A stretch of 64,000 nt of DNA from Pelomonas margarita (GCF_043555875.1 NZ_JBIGHW010000007.1:186001-250000); one strand, 5' to 3'. Counted from the stretch's first letter, positions 54,660 to 63,373 are shown. The notes: generated by a model from the letters alone, not told the origin. A program made the numbers and translations.

Positions 54660-55268
54660 GTGAAATTCCTCGTCGTTGACCCGCTGGCTGGCGTCCAGAC
54701 CTTCGCCCGACAACTGCTGCAAAGCCATGGCTTCGCGCCCGAACACATCCTGTGCTGCGCCGACACCGACACGGCCCTGGCCCAGGGGCTGGCGTTCAAG
54801 CCGCAATTCATCATCACCGACTGGTTCGGCAAGTCCACGCTGAGTGGACTCCAGCTATTCCAGCGCCTGCGCGACGTGCAACCCACGCTGCAGCTGTCGC
54901 TGCTGAGCTTCGAGGTGAAGCCCGAGCACGAGTTCGAGGCCGAGGCGCTCGGCGCGCATTTCGTGCTGAAGAAACCGTTCACGGCCGACCAGCTCAAGAC
55001 CGCCGTGACCCGCGCGCTGAACACGCTGGCCAAGACGTCACCCGACCTGCACCGCGAACTGCGCGACACCATGCGCAGCACCCGGGCGGCGGCACGGCCT
55101 GTGCTGCCCGCGCGGCCGCCCGAGCCCGTCATCAAGCCCGGCGACAAGGTGCGCTACCAGGGCCATGTGCACGTGGCCCAGCACGTCATCCACCGCCAGG
55201 GCGAGACGGTAGTACAGCTCAAGGGGCAGCCGGCCTTCGTGCCGGTGACCAAGCTTCAGCCGGCCTGA
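54660..55268 (+). CDS. Response regulator with a C-terminal SH3-like domain
   Basis: A 202-residue protein, GTG start. The receiver domain (1-125) has the phosphoacceptor Asp54 (IITDWFG) and Lys (VLKKPF), both typical, while the acidic pair expected near the N terminus is only partly present (VVDPL, one Asp). The linker is Pro/Arg-rich, and residues about 155-202 (IKPGDKVRYQGHVHVAQHVI) look like a small SH3/KOW barrel. No DNA-binding helix or partner kinase is adjacent. Role unknown. It overlaps the convergent RidA gene by 13 bases. Confidence 0.72.
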   Translation: MKFLVVDPLAGVQTFARQLLQSHGFAPEHILCCADTDTALAQGLAFKPQFIITDWFGKSTLSGLQLFQRLRDVQPTLQLSLLSFEVKPEHEFEAEALGAHFVLKKPFTADQLKTAVTRALNTLAKTSPDLHRELRDTMRSTRAAARPVLPARPPEPVIKPGDKVRYQGHVHVAQHVIHRQGETVVQLKGQPAFVPVTKLQPA

Positions 55269-55657
55269 ACCGGCTTGTAGGCCACCACGTCGATCTCCAC
55301 CTTGGCCGGGATCATCAACCGCGACTCCACGGTGGAGCGCGCCGGCTTGCCGCCGGGAAAGTAGCCCATGTAGACGCGGTTGAAGGCGCCGAAGTCGCGC
55401 GCGTCCTCCAGCCACACGCTGGCCTTGCAGACGTCCGCCAGCGTGGCGCCGGCCAGCGCGAGCGCGGCCTCCAGGTTGGCGAACACCTGGCGCGTCTGCG
55501 CCTCGATGCCGCCATCGACGATGTGGCCCTGCGCATCCACCGGCACCTGGCCGGACACGTAGACGAAGTCCCCCGCGCGTACGGCGGGCGAGAGCGGGCG
55601 GGGCTGGCGGTCGCTGGCGGTGGGCTCGGCGCCGAGGAAGGTCAGTAAGGAGGTCAT
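55256..55657 (-). CDS. RidA-family enamine/imine deaminase
   Basis: A 133-residue YjgF/RidA protein. Signature stretches are LSPAVRAGDFVYVSGQVPVD, FANLEAALALAGATLADV and STVESRLMIPAKVEIDVVAY, including the Arg in ESRL. It hydrolyses the 2-aminoacrylate or imine made by PLP enzymes. Its gene is divergent from the D-amino-acid deaminase (82-base gap), which makes it a likely partner that clears the imine product. Confidence 0.9.
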   Translation of the reverse strand: MTSLLTFLGAEPTASDRQPRPLSPAVRAGDFVYVSGQVPVDAQGHIVDGGIEAQTRQVFANLEAALALAGATLADVCKASVWLEDARDFGAFNRVYMGYFPGGKPARSTVESRLMIPAKVEIDVVAYKPVQAG

Positions 55658-55738
55658 GGCGGCAGTCTGGTGGGCCCGCTCGGCACGCGCAAGCGCACCC
55701 TTTAGACGACCTTCAGACAGCACCGCGATGATGGCGCC

Positions 55739-56992
55739 ATGAACCCCGCCGACACACTGGGCCCGTGGCTCAAGGGCTTCCCCGCCACCGAGCCGCCGCT
55801 GCCGCTGGCCGACGTGGCGCAGCGCGGCTGGCAGCTGGCCGAACTGCCCACGCCGCTGGCCGTCGTGCGCCAGGCCGCGCTGGCGCACAACATCGACTGG
55901 ATGCAGCGCTTCGCGACCGAGCGCGGCGTGCAGCTCGCGCCGCATGGCAAGACGACGATGAGCCCGCAGCTGTTCCGCCGCCAGCTGGACGCCGGCGCCT
56001 GGGGGCTGACGTTTGCCAACGTGCACCAGCTGCGCCTGGGCCTCGCGGCGGGCGCGCGGCGGGCGCTGATCGCCAACCAGCTCGTCAGCCGCGCCGACCT
56101 GGCCGAACTGCTGGCGCTGCGCCGCGCGCATGCCGGGCTGGAGCTGGCCTTCTTCGTGGACTCGCCAGCGCAGCTGGACCTGATCGCGGCGCACTGGCCG
56201 GGCGGCAACGAAGAGAAGCTCGACGTGCTGATCGAACTCGGCACCACGCGCTGCGGCGTTCGTGATCACGCGCAAGCCCTGGCGCTGGCCCGCGCGCTGC
56301 AGCACCACCCGGCGCTGCGGCTGCGCGGCATCGGCTTCTACGAGGGCCTGCAGGTGCTGGGCGAGACCGGCCCCGACACGGCGCTGATGCAGCAGTGGCA
56401 GGCGCGCGTCGAGGCGCTGCTGGCCGACATCGAGGCCGAGGGCCTGCTCGGCGTGCAGCCACTGTGGCTCAGCGGCGGCGGCTCGGCGCTGTTCGACCTC
56501 GTCGCACCGGTGCTGCAGGGGCGACCCGGCCCCACACCGAGACTGGGCCTGCTGCGCTCGGGCTGCTACGTGTGCCACGACCATGCGCACTACGGCCGCT
56601 ACGTCGGCGTCATCGACGAGCGCCTGGGCAGCGCCAGCCTGCAGCCCGCGCTGGAGGTGTGGACGCAGGTGCTGTCCACCCCCGAGCCCGGCCTGGCGCT
56701 GCTGAACGCCGGCCGGCGCGATGTGTCCTTCGACCAGGGCTGGCCGCTGCCCGTGTGGCGCGTGGAGAACGGCCAGCGCACGGCGGCGCCCGCCGGCTGG
56801 CAGGTCACCGGGCTGAACGACCAGCACGCCTACCTGCGCTGGGACCCGCTCGAATGCGACGGCCCGGTCGTGGGCGAGCGCGTGGCGCTGGGCCCGTCGC
56901 ACCCCTGCACCACCTTCGACAAATGGGCCTGGCTGGCCGTCGTGGACGAGAACGACCGCGTCGTCGACGCGATCACCACGCACTTCGCGTGA
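55739..56992 (+). CDS. D-amino acid deaminase / D-threonine aldolase-like enzyme
   Basis: A 417-residue PLP enzyme of the alanine racemase N-terminal fold (D-serine dehydratase-like). The PLP Lys lies in LAPHGKTTMSPQLF, phosphate and base contacts in VLIELGTTRCGV and SGGGSALFDL, and a metal site in GPSHPCTTFDKW. It acts on D-amino acids rather than L. It is followed by a deacylase gene in a one-base TGATG overlap. Confidence 0.86.
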   Translation: MNPADTLGPWLKGFPATEPPLPLADVAQRGWQLAELPTPLAVVRQAALAHNIDWMQRFATERGVQLAPHGKTTMSPQLFRRQLDAGAWGLTFANVHQLRLGLAAGARRALIANQLVSRADLAELLALRRAHAGLELAFFVDSPAQLDLIAAHWPGGNEEKLDVLIELGTTRCGVRDHAQALALARALQHHPALRLRGIGFYEGLQVLGETGPDTALMQQWQARVEALLADIEAEGLLGVQPLWLSGGGSALFDLVAPVLQGRPGPTPRLGLLRSGCYVCHDHAHYGRYVGVIDERLGSASLQPALEVWTQVLSTPEPGLALLNAGRRDVSFDQGWPLPVWRVENGQRTAAPAGWQVTGLNDQHAYLRWDPLECDGPVVGERVALGPSHPCTTFDKWAWLAVVDENDRVVDAITTHFA

Positions 56993-58410
56993 TGCTGCTG
57001 CAAGGCGCACTCATCGTCGACGGCAGCGGCGCACCGGGCTGGACGGGCGACCTGCTGATCACCGGAGACCGCATCGCGGCACTGGCGCCGCAGCTGGATG
57101 TCGACGCCGCCGTGCCGCGCCGCGACTGCCGCGGCCTGGTGCTGGCGCCCGGCTTCATCGACGCGCACAGCCACGACGACGCCGCGCTGCTGGCCACGCC
57201 CGCGATGGCGCCCAAGCTCACGCAGGGCGTGACGACGGTCGTGACCGGCAACTGCGGCCTCTCGCTGTCGCCGCTGGTGACGGCCGACCCGCCGCCGCCG
57301 CTGAACCTGCTGGCGCGCGAGCACTTCCGCCACGCGTCCTTCGCCGCCTGGCGCGCCGCCGTGGACGCCGCCCGGCCCGCCGTCAATGCCGTGGGCCTGG
57401 TAGGCCACACGGCGCTGCGGCTGCGCTGCATGACCGACCTGTCGCGCCCCGCCACACCCGCCGAGCGCGGCGCGATGTGCGCGCTGCTGGACGACGCGAT
57501 GCGCGAAGGCGCGGCAGGTCTGTCCTCGGGCACCTTCTACGCACCCGCCGCCGCAGCGGACAACGAAGAACTGCTGGCGCTGGCCCGCGTCGCCGCACGG
57601 CACGGAGGCGTCTACGCCGTGCACCTTCGCGACGAGATGGCCGGCGTGCTCGGCGCCATCACCGAGGCCGCCGACTGCGCGCACGCGGCCGGCCTGCCGC
57701 TGGTGATCTCGCACCACAAATGCGCCGGCCGCGCGCAGTGGGGCCGCAGCCTGCAGACGCTGGCGCTAATCGAGCGGCTCAGCCAGCGCCAGGCGCTGGG
57801 GCTGGACGTCTACCCGTATCTCGCCGGCTCCACCGTGCTGCGCGAGGACCTGGCCGACGGCGCGACGCCCATCCGCCTGACCTGGAGCGAGGCCCACCCC
57901 GAACTGGCCGGCCGCTGGCTGGCCGACATCGCCCGCGACTGGGGCTGCAGCGAGCCCGCGGCCGTGGCGCGGCTGCAGCCGGGCGGCGCCTGCTACTTCC
58001 AGATGTGCGATGCCGACGTGGACCGCATCCTCACGCACCCGCTGGCCATGATCGGCTCCGACGGCCTGCCGCACGACCGCTTCCCGCACCCGCGGCTCTG
58101 GGGCGCCTTCCCGCGCGTGTGGGCCCGCTACGGCCGCGAGCGCGGCCTGCTGACGCTGGAGGCCGCCGTGCACAAGATGACCGGGCTGACGGCGGCCCGC
58201 TTCGGCTTGCGCGACCGCGGCCTGCTGCGCGCGAGCGCCGCGGCCGACCTGGTGTTGTTCAACGCCGACCAACTGGCCGACCGGGCCGACTACGGCCAGC
58301 CCTGCGAGGCCGCGGCGGGCATCGCGGCGATGTGGGTCAATGGGGCGCTGGCGCTAGAGGCCGGCACGCCGCAAGCGCGCGCCGGGCGGGTGCTTGGGCG
58401 GAGCGAGTAG
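56992..58410 (+). CDS. N-acyl-D-amino-acid deacylase (D-aminoacylase)
   Basis: A 472-residue amidohydrolase-superfamily enzyme. The metal ligands are in FIDAHSHDDAALL (HxH), CGLS (GNCGLSLSPL), SHHKCAG and IGSDGLPHD (Asp). It hydrolyses N-acyl-D-amino acids to the D-amino acid that the preceding enzyme can deaminate. ATG is shared with the upstream TGA (TGATG), so the two are coupled. Confidence 0.9.
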   Translation: MLLQGALIVDGSGAPGWTGDLLITGDRIAALAPQLDVDAAVPRRDCRGLVLAPGFIDAHSHDDAALLATPAMAPKLTQGVTTVVTGNCGLSLSPLVTADPPPPLNLLAREHFRHASFAAWRAAVDAARPAVNAVGLVGHTALRLRCMTDLSRPATPAERGAMCALLDDAMREGAAGLSSGTFYAPAAAADNEELLALARVAARHGGVYAVHLRDEMAGVLGAITEAADCAHAAGLPLVISHHKCAGRAQWGRSLQTLALIERLSQRQALGLDVYPYLAGSTVLREDLADGATPIRLTWSEAHPELAGRWLADIARDWGCSEPAAVARLQPGGACYFQMCDADVDRILTHPLAMIGSDGLPHDRFPHPRLWGAFPRVWARYGRERGLLTLEAAVHKMTGLTAARFGLRDRGLLRASAAADLVLFNADQLADRADYGQPCEAAAGIAAMWVNGALALEAGTPQARAGRVLGRSE

Positions 58411-58631
58411 ATAGGTCAGCTGCGCTGGCGTTGGACGCGGTGGACTCAGCGAGGTAGCTGCTTCGCAGCGGCTGCCATCCTTCGACTTGTCGAACTCGAC
58501 GCCCTGAAGCGGTCGTTCAACGTCAAAGTTCAGGGCGCGCGCTTGGCGTTGCCGAAGCGCGCAGTGGTGGAGGCACCCCATGCAACGCCCATTAAGGCGC
58601 TGGTGGATGGAGAACGAAGCATGGCTGGCAT
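58411..58631. other. Intergenic segment with inverted repeat
   Basis: No gene is convincing here. Visible is an 8-bp inverted repeat, GCCCTGAA (58501-58508) with TTCAGGGC (58529-58536), around a 20-base loop holding GTTCAACGTCAAAG. GC is noticeably lower than in the flanking genes. See also the palindrome at 58985-59018 beyond the small gene. Confidence 0.4.
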
Positions 58632-58880
58632 TCAAACCGACAAGCTCTCTACCGCCTGCTTGGCTGCCTTAAGGGATGTCTGATGAATCTCTCGGTGGCA
58701 GCGAATGGCCTCAACCTTGTAGCCACTCTTCAGCAAGCGCATCACGTCCGCATCCGAGGCTTGACCCGATTGTGGATAGACGCCCTGTTTGCGAAGTTGG
58801 TGGACGCGCAATGAGGCATAGGCCTGGGCGAGGACTACGCCAAGAAGTAGCCCGGCAGCGAGGATAAGTAGGCCATCCAT
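58632..58880 (-). CDS. Small membrane protein with ribosomal L7/L12-like tail
   Basis: An 82-residue protein: one N-terminal membrane helix (LLILAAGLLLGVVLAQAYA), a short linker, then a helical domain VMRLLKSGYKVEAIRCHREI and LKAAKQAVESL. The latter resembles the C-terminal domain of ribosomal protein L7/L12 (as in KVxREITGLGLKEAKxxVE), a domain also seen in small membrane proteins of unknown role. GC is lower than its neighbours. No operon partner. Confidence 0.6.
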   Translation of the reverse strand: MDGLLILAAGLLLGVVLAQAYASLRVHQLRKQGVYPQSGQASDADVMRLLKSGYKVEAIRCHREIHQTSLKAAKQAVESLSV

Positions 58881-59237
58881 GTGTTTCTCCCAATTTCTTT
58901 GACGCTCGCTCGTGGAACATAACGTATTAGCCGTAAGCGATCAATTACCCACGTCCTTGAGGCCAGGACGATGAGCTGACAGGCTACGTCCCCACTTAAC
59001 GACTGAAGTGGGGACGTATGTCTGGAGATCGGGAGGCCCTCAAGCGGCGCCTTGTGTTGCGCCACAAGCCCGGTGGGCGCTGCGTGTACGACCTGAGGCA
59101 CGGGCGGCCATCGATGTATCCCGCCTGACACGGACGCGACAGCCTCCCCGCATCCGGCGGCAGGCCCGCGCGACCGCCGCCGAAGCGCCTTCACAATCAC
59201 GCCGCCCCGCTTGTTCGAGCCCTCCCAACCTTTCCCC
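58881..59237. other. 357-base gene-free interval with a 13-bp perfect palindromic stem
   Basis: TACGTCCCCACTT (58985-58997) and AAGTGGGGACGTA (59006-59018) pair over 13 bases with an 8-base loop; no T-run follows on either strand. The remainder has no convincing ORF. The interval is AT-richer than the surroundings. It lies just upstream of the GreA/B-like gene, whose start has no clear Shine-Dalgarno. Confidence 0.55.
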
Positions 59238-59720
59238 ATGGACAAACTTTTGTTGCAACAGCAGGTGCTGGACCGGCTCGCCGAAGACCTGTTGCAAGCC
59301 GAACGCGCCGCGCAGCTCGCGCATGAAACGGCGACGCACGAAGAGAACATCGCCGAGAACAAGTACGACACGTTGGGCCTGGAAGCGGCCTACCTGGCCA
59401 CCGGCCAGGCGCGCCGCGCGCAGGCCATTCGCGCGGCGATGTCCCACTGGCGCCAGTTCCGCCCCGGCGCCTACGACGCCGGCAAGGGCATACAGCTGGG
59501 CACGCTGGCCTGCCTCGTCGATGCCGACGACCGGCAGCAACAGCTGTTCCTCGGCCCGCCCGGTGGCAGCATGAGCGTGGCCAGCGGCGATCAGGTCGTT
59601 CAGGTGATCAGCAGCGAGGCCCCGTTGGGCGCGGCCATGCTGGGCAAGTGCGAGGGTGACGAGGTGTCGCTGCAGGTGGGCGGGGCGCGGCAGCAGTTCG
59701 AGGTGCTGTGGGCACGTTGA
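59238..59720 (+). CDS. GreA/GreB-like C-terminal domain protein
   Basis: A 160-residue protein with an N-terminal coiled-coil-like region (about 1-55) and a C-terminal beta domain: LGTLACLVDADDRQQQLFLG, VISSEAPLGAAMLGKCEGDEVSLQVGG. The latter contains the P-x-G-A-LLGKxxGD pattern of GreA/GreB. Full Gre factors carry a basic patch and an acidic tip; the acidic tip is not clear here, so cleavage-factor activity is uncertain. An ATG at 59238 is chosen over the TTG at 59211. Confidence 0.72.
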   Translation: MDKLLLQQQVLDRLAEDLLQAERAAQLAHETATHEENIAENKYDTLGLEAAYLATGQARRAQAIRAAMSHWRQFRPGAYDAGKGIQLGTLACLVDADDRQQQLFLGPPGGSMSVASGDQVVQVISSEAPLGAAMLGKCEGDEVSLQVGGARQQFEVLWAR

Positions 59721-59736
59721 CGGTCACGCCGGGGCC

Positions 59737-60417
59737 ATGACCGCACACGCGCCACACTTGTCCGGCGGACCGCCGTTGCCGCGGCTCTACACCTTCCGGC
59801 GCTGCCCTTACGCGATGCGCGCCCGCATGGCGCTGCTGCAGGCCGGGCAGGACGTTGAGGCGGTGGAGGTGAGCCTGCGCGCCAAGCCGGCCAGCCTGCT
59901 GGCGGTGTCGCCCAAGGGCACGGTGCCCGTGCTGCTGTTGCCCGATGGCCGCGTGATCGAGGAGAGCTGGGACATCATGCGCTGGGCACTGGCACCGCGC
60001 GATGCACGGGGCGGGTGGGCGCGGTCGCAGTCGCCCGAGAACCTGGCGCTGCTGCAGCGCAATGACGGCGACTTCAAGCGCCACCTGGACCGCTGGAAAT
60101 ACCCGCAGCGCTACCCGGGCGAGTTGCTGGCACCCGACGCCCACCGCGACGGCGCGGTGGACGCCCTGCTGCGCCCGCTGGAGGCCCGGCTGCACAACGC
60201 GCCCTACCTGGGCGGCGACACGCCGTGCGCCACCGACCTGGCCGTGATGCCCTTCGTGCGCCAGTTCGCCGCAGTGGACCCGGCCTGGTTCGCAACGCTG
60301 GATCTGCCGTCCGTGCGGGGCTGGCTGAACGGCTGGCTGGCGCACCCGCTGTTCGTGGCCTGCATGGTCAAGCTGCCGGCGCACGGCGTGCATCGCTTGC
60401 CGCTGCTCAGCCCCTGA
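59737..60417 (+). CDS. Glutathione S-transferase family protein
   Basis: A 226-residue thioredoxin-fold/helical protein. LYTFRRCPYAMRARMALLQA is the GST N-terminal domain with a CPYA active site, PKGTVPVLLLPDGRVIEESWDIM contacts glutathione, and the helical domain follows. The last Cys in CPYC of glutaredoxins is Ala. Substrate unknown. It lies 16 bases downstream of the Gre-like gene on the same strand. Confidence 0.85.
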   Translation: MTAHAPHLSGGPPLPRLYTFRRCPYAMRARMALLQAGQDVEAVEVSLRAKPASLLAVSPKGTVPVLLLPDGRVIEESWDIMRWALAPRDARGGWARSQSPENLALLQRNDGDFKRHLDRWKYPQRYPGELLAPDAHRDGAVDALLRPLEARLHNAPYLGGDTPCATDLAVMPFVRQFAAVDPAWFATLDLPSVRGWLNGWLAHPLFVACMVKLPAHGVHRLPLLSP

Positions 60418-60421
60418 CTGC

Positions 60422-61795
60422 TCAGCCCTCACCTCGCGGGAAGCTGACCTGCACCGTCAGCCCACGCCCTTGCGGCCCGTCCAGCAAGGCCACCGTGGCG
60501 CCGTGCTGCGCGGCGGCCCGCTCGACGATGGTGAGCCCCAGGCCGCTGCCATGGCAGGGCTGGCCGCCGGCCAGGCGCACGAAACGCTCGAAGACGCGCT
60601 CGCGCAGTTCGGCCGGGATGCCGGGGCCTTGGTCGCTACAGGTCAGCACGACCTGCTCGCCCACGTCCGCCAGCGTCACGGTCACGTGGCCGCCGGCCGG
60701 GGAGTACTTGACGGCGTTGTCGACGAGGTTGTCGATCAGGCTGCACAGGGACTCGCGGTTCAGCCACATCGTGATCTGTTCGGGCGCCTCCAGCGCCAGC
60801 TCGATCTGCCGCTGCAGCGCCAGCCCGACGGCCAGCGCCACGCGCTCGCGCACGAGGTCCACGAGGTCGTGCCGGGTCTTGCTGAGGTCCAGCGTGTCGG
60901 CGCCGGAGCGGGCCAGCGCCAACAGCTGGTGCACGGTGTGCGTGGCGCGCTGCACGCCCAGGCGCAGACGCTCGCGCGACTCGTCGCGGGCACGCGGGTC
61001 GGGCTGATCCAGCCCTTCGGCGCCAAGCTGGATGACGGCCAGCGGCGTCTTGAGCTCGTGAGCAGCATCGGCAAGGAACTCGTGTTCGCGGTCCAGCCGC
61101 TGCTGCAGCCGCGCCATCAGCGAGTTGACGGCGCCCACCAGCGGCGCCAGCTCCACGTAGCGCGTGGCGGGCAGCGGCGTCAGGTCTTGCGCCGAGCGCG
61201 CCGAGATCTGCGCGCCGATGCGCTGCAGCGGCGCAAAGCCCAGGCGGAACAACAGCCACAGCGGCAGCGCCAGCAGCGGCAGGCCGTACAGCAGCGGGCG
61301 GGCGTAGTAGCTCAGGCCGGCGAGGCTGAAATGCCAGTCGCCGGGGCGCTCCTGCCAGCGGCGCACGACCAGCTCTCGTGCAGCGTCGCTGACCTCGGTA
61401 TAGAGCCAGCGCTCGTCCTGGCCCGGCACGCTCTCCTGCGGCAGCACACGGTCGCGGCCGGTGAGGTCGGGTTTCAGCTCGGACAGCACCACGTCGCGCC
61501 GGATGACCTGCAGCAGCCGGAACGGCGTGCGGTGGCCCTTGAGCCGCCACTCGCGCTCGCGCATGCCCTCCAGCGCCTGCAGCGCCTGGGCCAGCGCTGC
61601 GGGGTCGACATGGGTGTCGCGCGCGCGCTCCAGCGCCAGCTCGGCCCACAGCATGTTCTCGGCCTGGCCGTTCTTCACCTGCAGCACGCGGATGTCGATG
61701 AGCTCACGCGCGACGAGGAACAGCCAGCACAGGAACAGCACGGCAAAGACCGCGCCGAGGCTGCGCCGGAACAGGGAACGGGGTGCGGTGCTCAT
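60422..61795 (-). CDS. Sensor histidine kinase, PmrB/QseC type
   Basis: A 457-residue kinase with two membrane helices (about 11-30 and 167-187) flanking a 135-residue periplasmic sensor, a HAMP-like linker, H-box His246 (FLADAAHELKTPLAV), N box (LVDNAVKYSPAGG) and the G boxes DQGPGIP and GSGLGLTIVERA. It pairs with the OmpR-type regulator encoded upstream, 70 bases away on the same strand. The signal is unknown; PmrB and QseC relatives sense cations, acid or small molecules. Confidence 0.88.
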   Translation of the reverse strand: MSTAPRSLFRRSLGAVFAVLFLCWLFLVARELIDIRVLQVKNGQAENMLWAELALERARDTHVDPAALAQALQALEGMREREWRLKGHRTPFRLLQVIRRDVVLSELKPDLTGRDRVLPQESVPGQDERWLYTEVSDAARELVVRRWQERPGDWHFSLAGLSYYARPLLYGLPLLALPLWLLFRLGFAPLQRIGAQISARSAQDLTPLPATRYVELAPLVGAVNSLMARLQQRLDREHEFLADAAHELKTPLAVIQLGAEGLDQPDPRARDESRERLRLGVQRATHTVHQLLALARSGADTLDLSKTRHDLVDLVRERVALAVGLALQRQIELALEAPEQITMWLNRESLCSLIDNLVDNAVKYSPAGGHVTVTLADVGEQVVLTCSDQGPGIPAELRERVFERFVRLAGGQPCHGSGLGLTIVERAAAQHGATVALLDGPQGRGLTVQVSFPRGEG

Positions 61796-61835
61796 GTGGG
61801 CAGGGCGGGTTCCGACTCGCCGGGTTGCTGGCGTT

Positions 61836-61853
61836 GGCGGGTCGCGACCCGCC
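61836..61853. repeat. 18-bp perfect palindrome between regulator and kinase genes
   Basis: GGCGGGTCGCGACCCGCC reads the same on both strands. It lies in the 70-base gap between the response regulator and kinase genes, with TGTAGGGCGGG on its right side; I recall this kind of element as a dispersed intergenic palindrome in many GC-rich genomes. Confidence 0.5.
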
Positions 61854-61865
61854 CTACAGGCGATC

Positions 61866-62531
61866 TCAATTGCCACGCTCGACGAGGTAGCCCACGCCGC
61901 GCACGGTGCGGATGTAGCCCTCGCCGATCTTGCGGCGCAAGTTGGAGATGTGCACGTCCAGGCTGCGGCCGTCCATCTGGCAGGGCGCGCGGTTCTCCAG
62001 CTGGCGACGGGTGACGACGCGGTCAGGCAGCTTGATCAGCGTCAGCAGGATGGTGAATTCGGTGCGCGACAGCGGCACGCGCTCCACGCCACGGCGCACC
62101 TCCATGCGCGGCTCATCCAGCACCAGGTCGCGCAGCTGCCATTCGGCGGGCTGGGCCTCGGCGCCATCGCCCTGGGTGCGGCGCACCACGGCACGCAGCC
62201 GCGCCAGCAGCTCGGAACCGGCGAAGGGCTTGACGAGATAGTCGTCGGCGCCGCCGTCCAGGCCGTCAAGCCGGTCCTCGATGGCGTCGCGCGCGGTGAT
62301 GACGATGAGCGGCAGCTTGCGGTGGCTACGGCGCAGCACGCGCAGCAACTCCATGCCGTCGCCGTCGGGCAGGCCCAGGTCCATGACGACGGCGTCGAAA
62401 CCGCCCTCGGCGATCCACAGCCGCGCGTCGGCGATGCGGCGCAGCCACATCACTTCGTGGTCGGCGTTCTGCAGCAGGGCCTGCAGCGAGCGGCCCAGCT
62501 CCAGATCGTCCTCAAGCAAGCAGATTCGCAT
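61866..62531 (-). CDS. OmpR-family response regulator (PmrA/QseB type)
   Basis: A 221-residue regulator. Receiver with Asp51 (VVMDLGLPDGDG) and Lys in DYLVKPF, then a winged-helix DNA-binding domain (EFTILLTLIKLPDRVVTR and DVHISNLRRKIGEGYIRTVRGVGY). It probably binds the half-site pair upstream of its own gene (62556-62571) and regulates the operon and perhaps the divergent chitinase. Confidence 0.9.
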   Translation of the reverse strand: MRICLLEDDLELGRSLQALLQNADHEVMWLRRIADARLWIAEGGFDAVVMDLGLPDGDGMELLRVLRRSHRKLPLIVITARDAIEDRLDGLDGGADDYLVKPFAGSELLARLRAVVRRTQGDGAEAQPAEWQLRDLVLDEPRMEVRRGVERVPLSRTEFTILLTLIKLPDRVVTRRQLENRAPCQMDGRSLDVHISNLRRKIGEGYIRTVRGVGYLVERGN

Positions 62532-62555
62532 GGCCGCGATTCTGGCGCCGGGCGC

Positions 62556-62571
62556 GTTAAGACGGCCTTAA
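62556..62571. promoter_or_regulatory. PmrA/QseB-type box between regulator and chitinase genes
   Basis: GTTAAGACGGCCTTAA: GTTAA, six bases, then CTTAA, matching the 11-base-periodic CTTAA-N6-CTTAA pattern known for PmrA and QseB. It sits 25 bases upstream of the regulator start and 68 bases upstream of the chitinase start. Confidence 0.6.
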
Positions 62572-62639
62572 CAAGGCGTTGAAGCAGCGCTTAGGCGCAC
62601 GGGCGGACAGTCGCTGCCAGTCCTGCAACGAACCGTCAC

Positions 62640-63332
62640 ATGATTCGTGTACTCGCCCGCCTGTCGCTTGCGCTGCTGCCGCTGACAGCTGCCGCCGACG
62701 CCTCGCCGTTCCTGCCCAGCCGGGCGCAGTTCGATGCGCTGTTCCCGGAGCGCATCGCGTTCTACAGCTACGAGGGTTTCACCGAGGCGGTGCGCCAGAC
62801 GCCCGGCTTCGCGGACTGGGGCAGCCCGGTACAGCGGCGCCAGGAGATGGCGGCCTTCCTGGGCCAGATCGCCCACGAGAGCGACCAGCTGCGCGCGCAG
62901 CGCGAGTACAAGCGCGCTAACTGGGACAAGTACTGCCGCGACGACGCGCGCCTGTCCTGCGCGCCGGGCCAGCAGTACTACGGCCGCGGCCCCATCCAGC
63001 TGAGCTGGAACTACCAGTACAAGGCAGCCGGCGACTTTCTCGGCATCGACCTGTGGAGCGACCCCGACCGCGTGGCGCGCGACTCCACGGTCGCCTGGCG
63101 CACGGCGCTGTGGTACTGGATGACGCAGCCCGGCGAGTCGCCCCAGGCCTCGCACGCGGCCATCCGCAGTGGCGCCGGCTTCGGCGCGACGACCCGCGCC
63201 ATCAACGGCCCGCTGGAGTGCGACAAGCCCGACAGCCCCGACGCCCGGCGCAAGAACGCGCGCCGCGCCGATTTCTACAAGCACGCCAGCGACCTGTTCG
63301 GCGTGCCCTTGCTGCACCCGCTCGGGTGCTGA
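62640..63332 (+). CDS. Secreted GH19 chitinase
   Basis: A 230-residue enzyme with a signal peptide (MIRVLARLSLALLPLTAAAD) and a GH19 catalytic domain: catalytic Glu in FLGQIAHESDQL, then QQYYGRGPIQLSWNYQYKAA, the GH19 hallmark, and ATTRAINGPLEC with conserved Asn. It hydrolyses beta-1,4 N-acetylglucosamine links in chitin. No carbohydrate-binding module is present. It neighbours a TonB-dependent receptor gene (41-base gap), suggesting uptake of released oligosaccharides. Confidence 0.9.
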   Translation: MIRVLARLSLALLPLTAAADASPFLPSRAQFDALFPERIAFYSYEGFTEAVRQTPGFADWGSPVQRRQEMAAFLGQIAHESDQLRAQREYKRANWDKYCRDDARLSCAPGQQYYGRGPIQLSWNYQYKAAGDFLGIDLWSDPDRVARDSTVAWRTALWYWMTQPGESPQASHAAIRSGAGFGATTRAINGPLECDKPDSPDARRKNARRADFYKHASDLFGVPLLHPLGC

Positions 63333-63373
63333 TCCTGCCCCTGCTCGCCCTGTAACCCCGGAGAAAGAGAATC

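Noticed and set aside
58515..58580. attC-like integron recombination site (GTTCAAC ... GTTGAAC on the other strand)
   Set aside because: One core box fits GTTRRRY, but a matching partner at the right spacing and an integron integrase are missing.
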